From CAZRUA01 sp964603125 (GTDB lineage Bacteria; Bacteroidota; Bacteroidia; B-17B0; Aurantibacillaceae), in contig CAZRUA010000027.1 in assembly GCA_964603125.1 (NCBI GenBank), forward strand, positions 1 to 36,265: a stretch of 36,265 nt of DNA, written 5' to 3'. Below the pieces are notes generated by a model. The model was not told where the DNA came from. It saw nothing but the letters and a program-made list of their open reading frames with translations, and did not search any database. Of the stretch, positions 15,272 to 25,500 are shown piece after piece (position 1 is the stretch's first letter; each line of letters opens with the position of its first letter). The translations under genes were made by a program, and so were the position numbers.

Positions 15272-17499
15272 TATCGTATTAAATTTATTTTCCCATTAAA
15301 CTCCTTTATTTCATTAAAGTAGTCTTTAGCTATTACCTTATACACATAAACATCAATTGGGCATGGGCGTCCGCATTGCATGCCATCCCATCCTTCTTTT
15401 AAATCAGAGCTTTCAAACACTTGCATGCCCCATCTGTCATAAACATAAATTTTAATTTCTTTTACCAAAGTTCCTTTAACCATCCAGGCTCCGTTGTATA
15501 TATCCCCATTTGGAGTGAAGCTGTTTGGAATATATATTGTCATAAAATCTTTTACAAAGAAAGTATAAGGTATAGTATCTACACAGCCACCATCACTCTG
15601 AACAATGTAACTTGCGTAATAGTTATTATAGTCCTCAAAAGTAAATGTGTTAATTAAGTTATTGCTTATAGATCCGTCGGGCATAATACCGCTGAGTAAA
15701 TTCCAATTGTTAGGTAAACTTAATACTAAATCAAATGGCACATTTACTTCAGGCTCTGTTTGAATTGTATAAATCGAACCGTTAAAAATATCGTTGAGGT
15801 TTACAATTTTTACAGAATCAGTTTTTGTACAGCCAACAGCATCTGTTACAGTAATTGTATAGGTACCTGCACTTAAATTATTAATGGCAGCTGTATTAGA
15901 AGGAGGTGTTGTGCTCCAGTTGTAAGTGTAGTTGGGAATTCCGTTCAAAACAGTAACACTAGCGCTGCCATTGGCTTTTAAACATGTTTCGTTTTCAAAA
16001 TCAGTAAGTATGGGTAAGTTGGGCGAGTTTTGAATGGTTACCGAAGTATTGGCAATGCAATTATCAACATCTTTAATTTGCAAAGTGTAGGTTCCGGCAG
16101 CAACGTTATTTAAATTTTGTGTTGTTTGAATGGGTATTGAATTCCACGAAAAATTATAAGGAGCAGTCCCTCCAATAATATTATTAATGTATGCATCGCC
16201 ATTGGCTTCACCGCAAGTTGTGTTTACAACACTATCGCTTGTAATAATATTAGGCACGGTATTAAAAACTTCCACAGGCTTCACAAACGAACAACCTGTA
16301 GCGTCTGATATTGTTGCATTGTAAATACCTGGGGTTAAATTTATAGCTGTATTTGTGTTTTGCGGAGGTATGGTTGCCCAACTTACCGTGTATGGCCCAG
16401 TTCCTCCGCTTGGATTAACCGTAGCTGAACCAATTGGATTTCCACAATAGGAATTGATAGAACTACTTGTTGCTACTAAAGGATTATTAGCAGATACTGT
16501 AACAACTTTGGTTTCGGTATACGGACAAGGTTGAGTAAAACTAATGCTGCAAGTGTAAGTGCCTTGTGCTAGTCCGCCAATGGAAGCAGTTGTTTGTCCT
16601 CCAGGCGCCCATAGGTAAGTAACTGGGCCAACCGAACCAGTAACATTAACCGAAGCTGTTCCATCGTTAGCGCATAATACATTAGTTGATGATGAGGTTA
16701 TTGCAGGAACTTGCGCTGCTGGGCAGGTTAATCCTTTAAAAGCTAAAAAAACGGATGAACTGTAATCACAATCACCCGCATCGGCAATAGCAATTTTTAA
16801 ATGATAATTTTGGCAAGGTATAACGTTAGCAGCTGCAACTAGAGGTGTAGTAAAGCCATCATATTCTATCGTTTGTCCATTTGAATTATCTACATAATAT
16901 TGCGAAAAACTTCCACTGTTTACATTGTTTATTGTTACACCTAATCCAGTGCCAGGTATTTGCGCCATGTTAAATCCCGAATAGCTTCCGCCACTTGGGT
17001 TAGGGCCAGAAATGAAAAAACCAAAAACATCGTTAAATGAACTCCCAACAAATTCGGGATATTCTTCCGATGCAAAAACATAATTAATGTTTAAAGTATT
17101 ACAAACTGGTTGAACGTTAAACTCTAAAACACAGCCATCGTATTGCGCTTCGGAAACTATGTTGTTAATATCATTATCAAAAAAAGAGGCCCCCGAATTA
17201 AAACATCCAGGGCCATTACCAAAACCTGGATCTCCTGCTGTGCTATTAGGTCCAATTGCATCTACTATCCGACCTGTAGATAAAACGATGCCTGAGTTAA
17301 TGCCTAAATTAGTACCACTAGAAACAAAAGTGCCGCAAGCCTGACCATTACAGTTAATAGATGCTGAAGTTACATTTACGCCAGAACCCACGATTTGGCT
17401 AACTAATGCAGCCGCATTTGAATTACCGCTAACAGAGAGTTGCGCATAATTTAATAGCGGGAAAAAAAGTATGAAAATAATTTTAAGTAACTTTTCCAT
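15271..17499 (-). CDS. Secreted protein: choice-of-anchor L domain, SprB-like repeats, T9SS type B sorting domain
   Basis: A 742-residue protein. Order: signal peptide (1-19); a choice-of-anchor L type domain (about 20-258) with the characteristic NYVFASEEYPEFVGSSFND motif and cysteine pairs; four SprB-like repeats (about 260-565), each with an N-terminal Cys, a GG..PY..W core and a GTYT..I.D..GC end; a spacer; then the gliding-motility/CHU_C C-terminal domain (about 655-742) with NSFTPNGD, IYVYDRWGMQVFESS and a final FNGKINLIR. That domain is the type B signal for export by the T9SS. The protein is expected on the surface or outside the cell; SprB-type repeats are known from the adhesin that moves during gliding. 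No PorP/SprF gene is adjacent, unlike the other two type B substrates in the window. It is translationally coupled to the MmcQ gene. Confidence 0.9.
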   Translation of the reverse strand: MEKLLKIIFILFFPLLNYAQLSVSGNSNAAALVSQIVGSGVNVTSASINCNGQACGTFVSSGTNLGINSGIVLSTGRIVDAIGPNSTAGDPGFGNGPGCFNSGASFFDNDINNIVSEAQYDGCVLEFNVQPVCNTLNINYVFASEEYPEFVGSSFNDVFGFFISGPNPSGGSYSGFNMAQIPGTGLGVTINNVNSGSFSQYYVDNSNGQTIEYDGFTTPLVAAANVIPCQNYHLKIAIADAGDCDYSSSVFLAFKGLTCPAAQVPAITSSSTNVLCANDGTASVNVTGSVGPVTYLWAPGGQTTASIGGLAQGTYTCSISFTQPCPYTETKVVTVSANNPLVATSSSINSYCGNPIGSATVNPSGGTGPYTVSWATIPPQNTNTAINLTPGIYNATISDATGCSFVKPVEVFNTVPNIITSDSVVNTTCGEANGDAYINNIIGGTAPYNFSWNSIPIQTTQNLNNVAAGTYTLQIKDVDNCIANTSVTIQNSPNLPILTDFENETCLKANGSASVTVLNGIPNYTYNWSTTPPSNTAAINNLSAGTYTITVTDAVGCTKTDSVKIVNLNDIFNGSIYTIQTEPEVNVPFDLVLSLPNNWNLLSGIMPDGSISNNLINTFTFEDYNNYYASYIVQSDGGCVDTIPYTFFVKDFMTIYIPNSFTPNGDIYNGAWMVKGTLVKEIKIYVYDRWGMQVFESSDLKEGWDGMQCGRPCPIDVYVYKVIAKDYFNEIKEFNGKINLIR

Positions 17500-17530
17500 T
17501 TATAGCATTAATTGACAATGCGGGGGAACT

Positions 17531-17538
17531 CAAAGGTA
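17531..17538 (-). promoter_or_regulatory. Candidate -7 element for the secreted-protein gene
   Basis: Minus strand TACCTTTG is an exact TAnnTTTG match 31 bases before the start codon. The -33 position holds only a T-run, so the site is plausible but not complete. Confidence 0.45.
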
Positions 17539-17556
17539 CAAAAATTAAACCAATTG

Positions 17557-18303
17557 TTAAAAAACCTGATATAAAATAGGTTTGCTTGGCGAAGCATCGT
17601 TTTCGAAGCTAGCTATGTGTAAATTAAGTATATAAGTTCCATCATAAACTGAATTTGGAACGTATATTAGCTCAGTTATTGTTCGTTGACTTTGCGTGTT
17701 ATGAGGGTATTCCCAAAACGCATGATGAGCTGCAAGGGCACCTCCATCAACTTCTTTGTCAACCGAAGGCATATCGAAAAGTAAATGATCAATACCCATT
17801 TGAGTGATATAACTTAATGCTTCTGCCTCAATATAGGGTGGGTTCGAATTGGAGTAGTTAGTATGTAATTTTTTATCGCTATTTGAAAGCGAGCGAATAA
17901 CAAGGGCTTCAGGTTTTTTATCCTCTAAAAATAATTCCAAACTTTTTTTCGTAATAACAAAGTCCTTTTCTCTTTCCTCAGGAAGTACAGTAATTAATTC
18001 GGCAACAAACATAAATTGCTTTAGACATTGGTTTATGTTGTATGTTTCTTTACTTATGTGACCAACACATTCGGTGTGTGTACCATTTCCATGTGGATTA
18101 AACGTAATATTTCTAAAATTCACACTTCCACCTTTGTTTACATCTCCAATCCAATCACCCGCAACAACGGGTTCTATTTTCATTGGGTTAACATACCAAG
18201 CACTTGTGCAATTCTGGCCAGTATGCAGTGGCATTGAAATGTCGATGGGTTTTAAAAAATCAACATTGTACGATTTTCCTTTGTGATGAATTGTTGAAAT
18301 CAT
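17557..18303 (-). CDS. Cyclase-family metal-dependent hydrolase (kynurenine formamidase-like)
   Basis: A 248-residue protein of the 'cyclase' family that includes bacterial kynurenine formamidase and polyketide-cyclase-like enzymes. The metal-binding motif of the family (HxGTHxDxPxH) is present in modified form as HGNGTHTECVGH, with His71, His76, Glu78 (Asp in most members) and His82. A second conserved region includes LLFDMPSVDKEVDGGALAAHH, where the family has an Asp-x-Pro-Ser-x-Asp motif. Probable cytoplasmic hydrolase acting on an amide or lactone; the substrate is not readable. Start at 18303, 3 bases after the stop of hemW, so the two are co-transcribed. No signal peptide. Confidence 0.85.
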   Translation of the reverse strand: MISTIHHKGKSYNVDFLKPIDISMPLHTGQNCTSAWYVNPMKIEPVVAGDWIGDVNKGGSVNFRNITFNPHGNGTHTECVGHISKETYNINQCLKQFMFVAELITVLPEEREKDFVITKKSLELFLEDKKPEALVIRSLSNSDKKLHTNYSNSNPPYIEAEALSYITQMGIDHLLFDMPSVDKEVDGGALAAHHAFWEYPHNTQSQRTITELIYVPNSVYDGTYILNLHIASFENDASPSKPILYQVF

Positions 18304-18306
18304 AGT

Positions 18307-19428
18307 TTAAATAAATAATTCACTCGCTATTTTATCGGCAAATAGCTTTCCGTTTTCAGTTAAAAGTACTTTATTTCCCGTAATAAAAATCAATTCTTTT
18401 TCAACGGATTTTTTTAAGTCAGTAAGTAAATTGTTCTTAATTTTTTCTCCAAATTGTTGTTCAATAACATTTAAATCGCATCCCCATATGGTTCTTAATC
18501 CAGTTAAAATATATTCATTGAATTTGTTTTCGAAACTCAAAGTTTCAGTTTCAAAATGGATTTCATTATTGTTTATTTTATGTATGAATTGCGCATTATT
18601 TCTGACATTCCATCTTCTTTCAAATCCATTGTAAGAATGAGCTGAAGGTCCAACACCCAAGTAATGCGCGCCTTTCCAGTAACTACTGTTATGTTGACTA
18701 AAAAAGTTTTCTTTACCAAAATTAGAAATTTCATATTGTATAAAACCATTTTTAATTGATTCGCGAACAAGTGTTTCAAAATAGGTAGCACTTCTTTCGT
18801 CATTTATTGCGGGTTCTATTTTTTTTGAATTTAAATTTCCAAGTACAGTTCTTTCTTCAATAGTTAAGTTGTAGCACGAAAGGTGTTGTATGTTCAAGTC
18901 AAAAACCTTTTGTAAATTATTTTCCCATATTTCTTCTGTTTGAAAACGGGAGCCATATATTAAATCGGCGGAAATGTTTTTGATTCCTTGTTCTTGAGCA
19001 ATCCTAACACAATTTTCACTTTGCAAAGCATTGTGACTTCTATTCATCCATTTTAATTCCTCGTTATCAAAACTTTGAATACCTATACTTAATCGGTTTA
19101 TCCCTAAATGTATCAATGACTTCAAGTAATCTTTACTTACATCATCTGGATTGAACTCAAATGTAATTTCTGGATTTTGGCTTAAATTAAAATTAGAATG
19201 AATAGTTTCCATAATAATTTCAACCTCACTTTTTTCTAATAAGCTAGGTGTTCCGCCGCCAAAATAAATGGTTGAAACTTCATCTGTTAAATAGTTTTTA
19301 TGCTGTTTAAGTTCTTTTACTATGGCATTTACTAAATCTGTTTTAGTTTTTAATTGGGTCGAAAAATGAAAATCACAGTAAATACATGCTTTTCTGCAAT
19401 ATGGAATATGTAAATAAATCCCCGACAT
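18307..19428 (-). CDS. hemW: HemW-like radical SAM protein
   Basis: A 373-residue radical S-adenosylmethionine protein of the HemW / coproporphyrinogen-oxidase-like group. The iron-sulfur motif CRKACIYC gives Cys11, Cys15 and Cys18 next to HIPYC and DFHFS. The SAM-binding YFGGGTPS follows (about 55-62), then EFNPDD and INRLSIGIQSFD, all typical. A C-terminal HemW domain includes SYWKGAHYLGVGPSAHSYNG. HemW members bind heme and are thought to deliver it to target proteins; older annotations call them oxygen-independent coproporphyrinogen III oxidases, which they generally are not. The gene leads a two-gene transcript with the cyclase-family hydrolase, divergent from the giant secreted protein. 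Confidence 0.92.
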   Translation of the reverse strand: MSGIYLHIPYCRKACIYCDFHFSTQLKTKTDLVNAIVKELKQHKNYLTDEVSTIYFGGGTPSLLEKSEVEIIMETIHSNFNLSQNPEITFEFNPDDVSKDYLKSLIHLGINRLSIGIQSFDNEELKWMNRSHNALQSENCVRIAQEQGIKNISADLIYGSRFQTEEIWENNLQKVFDLNIQHLSCYNLTIEERTVLGNLNSKKIEPAINDERSATYFETLVRESIKNGFIQYEISNFGKENFFSQHNSSYWKGAHYLGVGPSAHSYNGFERRWNVRNNAQFIHKINNNEIHFETETLSFENKFNEYILTGLRTIWGCDLNVIEQQFGEKIKNNLLTDLKKSVEKELIFITGNKVLLTENGKLFADKIASELFI

Positions 19429-19432
19429 GATA

Positions 19433-19533
19433 CGAATATAGTATTTTAATAGCTTTTGGTTTCGAAAATCAGATTTATAGCCTAAAATATTGACTTAAAG
19501 ATTAGTTTACAATGTTAAAAAACGTTAACTTCG
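19433..19533. promoter_or_regulatory. Divergent promoter candidates, hemW / giant secreted protein
   Basis: Minus strand TATATTCG (19433-19440) and plus strand TAACTTCG (19526-19533) each differ from TAnnTTTG at one base. The first is only about 5 bases from the hemW ATG, so a hemW transcript could have almost no leader. Neither has a clear -33 element. Confidence 0.3.
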
Positions 19534-19570
19534 CTGATAACAACCTTTTAATATCTAATTCAATCCATAT

Positions 19571-22500
19571 ATGAGTAGACTGATATCATTTCTTTTAGTA
19601 GCTCTTTTGTTTTGCCACAAATTTTCGGCAACAATTGTTCATCCCAACTTTTTAAACAATGTAAAATTAAATCCAATCGTTGCCTTCGATAATGATAATG
19701 ATGGCGTTTTGGATATTACTGATTTGGATGATGACAATGATGGAGTTTTAGACACAGATGAACAAGCTTCAATTGTTATTGCAACTGATCCATGTGACGA
19801 TGACAATGCTGATTTAATTTTAAATTATCAAGATCCAACTTATTGTACATTAAATGCAATGAACGTTTGTACCTTGTTAGATTTAGATGGTGATGGAATT
19901 ATTAATCAGTTTGATTTGGATAGTGATAATGATGGTCTTCCTGATTTAATTGAAGCTGGTGGTGTTGATTTAAATGGAGATGGTTTAGTAGATGGTTTTG
20001 CAGATGCGGATGCGGATGGTTTGGCTAATTTTTATGATGTAGGAAGCGGTGGTTTTGCAATCGCAAATTTGGATATTGATGGAGATGGTGTTGCCAATTT
20101 TTTAGATTTCGATTCGGATGGAGATGGTATACAGGATGTAATTGAAACTGGATTGATAGACGCCAATGGTGATGGTCAGTTAGATGGCTTTGTTGATGCT
20201 GATTTGAACGGGTTTAACGATACTCAACAAACAACTCCTGAAATTACAACAGGAGCAGATACAAATGCAGACGGAATTCCTAATTCATATGCAGCAGCAG
20301 GTGTAGCTGACGATGATTTGGATAATGATAGTTTTTTAAATTACTGGGATTTAGATAGTGATAACGATGGCATTAGTGATGCAGGTGAATCTAATTATTT
20401 AGATCCAGATGTGGATGGAGTAGCTGGAACCTTTGGTGATCCGGATGCTGATGGAGATGGCTGGATTGATGCGATTGATGATGGAACACATAATACAGCT
20501 TATTATCCAAATTCTGATGGATTGGGTTCGGCAAATTTTGCAGATTTAGATAGTGATAATGATGGAACGCCAGATTTAATTGAAGCGGGTGGAACTGATA
20601 TGAATGGAAATGGAGTTGTAGATGCTTTTGCAGATATTAATTCTAATGGATGGCCAGATGCATATGACCCAGCAGTTAGCGGTTTTGCCATTAATATTTA
20701 CGATACAGATGGCGATGGCGTGCCAGATCATCAAGATTTGGATTCGGATGGCGATGGAATTCAAGATATAATTGAAGTAGGCGCTGCTGATGCAAATGGC
20801 GATGGAATGGTAGATGGATTTACAGATGCTAATTTTAATGGTTTTGATGATGTTTTAGAAGCAAGTCCAACCTCTGCAACAGGCGCGGATTCAAATGGCG
20901 ATGGAATTCCAAATTCAGTACCTACTTCCGGAATAACAGATAATGATTTTGACAATGACGGAATAATTAATACGATAGATATTGATTCGGACGATGATGG
21001 AATATCTGATTTGGTTGAAGCAGGTTATGGAGCTGAAGATATTGATTTTGACGCAGTGTTTACTTCGGGAGATACAAATGGAGGTGATGTAGATAACGAT
21101 GGATGGGCTGATTTTACGGATGATGGGGCGCATACAAGTGCAACTATTTTAAACACAGACGCATCTAATGGTGCAGATTTTTTAGATATTGATTCGGATA
21201 ATGACGGTATCGTAGACAACATCGAAGCACAATTTTCTGTTGGAATTTCATCCGGTTATATTGCACAAAGTTATGGAGATGCTAATGGTAATGGTTTAGA
21301 TAATGCATATGAAATAGCAGGTATTGTTGGGTTACAGCCAATTGATGATGCTGATGATGCTGATGCAATTCCAGATTATTTAGATCTGAATTCAGATGAA
21401 GACACAGAAACCGATGCAGTCGAGGCTTACGATACAGATGGTTCTAATACAATTAATGGAGCTGAATTAGCATTTGCAGCAGCTGATGCTGATGCTGATG
21501 GATTGGTTGATGTGTACGATTTGGATGATGTTAATTTCAATCCTAGTAATCAAACGGTTCCTTTAACTGGAGGACAAACTTCGAATTCATTTCCAATGAA
21601 TGATGGAGGACCTGATAGAGATTGGAGAAATGTGGCTGGTAATATGGCACCAGTTGTTGTTACAGAGAATTTCTCAACGTTTGTAAATATAAGTTTAAAT
21701 GGTGATGTTTCTCCAAACGACACTGATGTTGACGGGCCAGCACCTTTAACATTTACAATTCTTACACCACCTAATGCAGCCGATGGTTCTATCATGATGA
21801 ATACGGATGGTACATTTACATTTACACCTACTCCAGGCTTTACGGGTTTTGTAACTTTTGATTATCAAGCTTGCGATGCTTTTGGCGTTCCTGCATGTGC
21901 TAATATTGTTGATACAATTTTTGTTACAGCACTTCCTTTGGTTGATACAGATGCTGATGGTATTGATGATTTAAACGATTTAGATGATGATAATGATGGA
22001 ATTAGAGATACAGAAGAAAATTCAACGGCAGGAAATCCTTCGGATGTATCAGGCGATGATGATTTTGACGGTACTTTAAATTATCAAGATCCTGATTATT
22101 GCACTTTGAATTTAACTGGTGTTTGTACTGACTTAGACTTTGATGGTGACGGGGTCATTGACCAGTTTGATTTAGATTCGGATAACGATGGTATCCCAGA
22201 TTTAATTGAAGCAGGTGGAGTTGATACCGATGGAAATGGTTTGGTAGATGCATTTGTTGATACTGATAATAATGGTTTAACGGATGTTTATGATGATTTA
22301 AATGGAGGTGTTTTAATTCCAAATTCAAATACGGATGGAGATGGTTTTACCAATTCAGAAGATATTGATGCGGACGGTGATGGAACTCAAGATATTGTTG
22401 AAGCTGGTATTGCAGATGCTAATGGCGACGGAATTTTAGATGCTTTTGTAGATGCAAATTTAAATGGATTTGATGATGTAATGGAAGCAACGCCTGATGC

Positions 22501-25500
22501 AGCAACTGGTAATGATACTGATGCAGATGGTTTACCTGATTCTTGGCCTTTAGTAGGAATTACAGATGATGATTTTGATAATGATACAATTCCAAATTGG
22601 ATTGATATTGATTCTGACAATGATGCTATTAACGATGCGATTGAAGGAGGTTTCACCGATCCTGATGTTGATGGAATAGCTGGTTCTTTTGGTGACCCTG
22701 ATTCAGACAACGATGGATGGGTAGATGCTATTGATGATGGTACACATACTTCTGCTTCTATTTTAAACACAGATGGAGACTCAAATCCAAACTATCACGA
22801 TTTAGATTCGGATAATGATGCAACTCCAGATTTAATTGAAGCTGGTGGCGTGGATACTGATGGAGATGGACTTACGGATTCGTTTGCTGATTTAAATGAA
22901 AATGGTTTAGCGGATGTTTATGATATTAATAATGGTGGTAATGCTATTATTTTGTTTGATATCGATGGAGATTTAATTTCGGATTATTTGGATTTAGATT
23001 CGGATAATGATGGTATACAAGATATAATTGAAACGGGTGACATCGATACAGATGGAAATGGAACGATTGATTCTTTTGTTGATGCAAATGCTGATGGTTT
23101 TGATGATAATATTCAAGCAGTGCCAACTTCTGCCACAGGCGCAGATACTGACGCTGACGGAGCTCCAAACTCAAATCCTATTTCAGGTTTAACAGATAAT
23201 GATTTTGATAACGATGGTTACAATAATCAAATTGATTTAGATTCGGATAATGATGGTTTATCAGATGTTATTGAAGCTGGTTTTACAGATAACGATGCAG
23301 ATGGTATTGTTGGTTTATCACCAATTACTGATTCAAATAATAATGGCTGGAGTGATTTAGGTGATGGAGTTTTAACCTCCGTAAGTATTCCTAATGCTGA
23401 TGCTTTGGTAGGTCCTAATTTTATCGATTTAGATGCTGATAATGACGGAACCCCTGATTTAATCGAAGCCTCAGGTGTTGATACAGATGGAAATGGTATT
23501 GTTGATTTGTTAAGTGATGGCGATGGCGATGGAATTCAAGATACATACGATGTTAACGATGGAGGTGTTTCTATTTCTAACGAAGATGTTGATGGCGATG
23601 GAATAAATAATTATGTTGATTTAGATTCGGATAATGATGGTATTCAGGATTTAATTGAAGCTGGTGAACCGGATGCTGATGCAAACGGTATGGTTGATTC
23701 TTTTGCTGATGCTGATAATACAGGTTACGATGATTTATTAGAGGCTACTCCAACATCAGCTACAGGAGCAGATACAGATGCTGATGGTGTTCCGAATTCT
23801 AATCCAATAGCGGGTGTAACGGATAATGACTTTGATAACGATAGTTATGTAAATCAATTTGATTTAGATTCTGATAATGATGGTTTGTATGATGCAATTG
23901 AAGCGGGTTTAACTGATGCTGATTCTGACGGACAAGTTGGTTCGGCACCTTTAGTGGATGCTAATAATAATGGTTGGTCGGATTTATCAGATGGAGTTTT
24001 ATCAAGTGTAACTATTTTAAACACCGATGGAAATGGTGGTTCTAATTATATTGACTTAGATTCGGATAATGATGGCTTGCTTGATATTTTTGAAGCGGGA
24101 GGAACTGATGCAGATGGTAATGGAGTTGCAGATGGTCTTGGTGATACAGATAATGATGGTATTATTGATATTTATGATACAAATAATGGAGGTACTTTAA
24201 TTCCAAACACAAATACAGATGGAGATGCATTACCAAATTATTCGGATTTGGATTCGGATAACGATGCTATTCAGGATTTAGTTGAAGCAGGTGGTGTTGA
24301 TACGGATGGTAATGGTTTAATTGATGGCGCAACGGATTCGGATAATGATGGGATTATTGATGATTACGATGTAACAGCAGGTGGAGTTGTAATTTCTAAC
24401 TTAAATACGGATGGAGACGCATTAGCTGATTATATTGATTTAGACTCTGATAACGATGGTATTCAAGATATTATTGAAGCTGGTGAATTAGATGCTGATG
24501 CTAATGGTACAGTTGACGGGATAGTTGATGTAAACGCAAATGGTTGGGCAGATGCGTATGATGCAGGAACTCCAACTGCCGCTACAGGCGCTGATACAGA
24601 TAATGATGGTATTCCTAATTCTTGGCCAAATGGTGGTGCAACAGATAATGATTTTGATAACGACTCTTTAGTAAATTCAATTGATTTAGATTCGGATAAT
24701 GACGGTATTGTTGATGCAATTGAAGCAGGTTTAGCAGATGTCGACGGCGATGGTTTTGTAGGAACAGGTTTGGTTGTTGATGCAAATAATAACGGTTGGT
24801 CAGATTTGGGCGATGGTATTTTAACAAGCGTAGCAATTCTAAATAATGATGCCGATGCAAATAGTAATTATATTGATTTGGATTCGGATAATGATGCTAT
24901 ACAGGATATAGTTGAAGCAGGCGGTGTTGATACAGATGGGAATGGTGTTATTGATTCTGTTGTTGATACTGATGGAGATGGCTTAATTGATTTGTATGAC
25001 TTAAATGCTGGAGGTGATATTATTTTAAATTCAAATAAGGATGCTGATGCCTTAGCTAACTATATTGATTTAGACTCAGATAATGATGGTATTCAAGATT
25101 TAGTTGAGGTAGGTGAATTAGATACTGATGGGAATGGCGTTGTTGATGCAATAGTTGATGCTAATGCAAATGGATGGGCTGATGCTAATGATGCTGGAAC
25201 TCCAACTGCAGCAACAGGTGCTGATACAGATGCAGATGGTATACCAAATTCATTACCAACTTCTGGTTTAACAGATAATGATTTTGATAATGATACATTA
25301 GAGAATTATTTGGATTTAGATTCTGATAATGATGGTATTGCCGATGTTATTGAAAGTGGAAATGCATCAGCAGATACAGATTTGGATGCTGTAATTACTT
25401 CGCTTGATGTTAATGGTGCTGATGCAAATAATAACGGTTGGGCAAATGCAACAGATGATGGTTTACACACAGATGCTACATTAGTAAACACAGATGCAGT

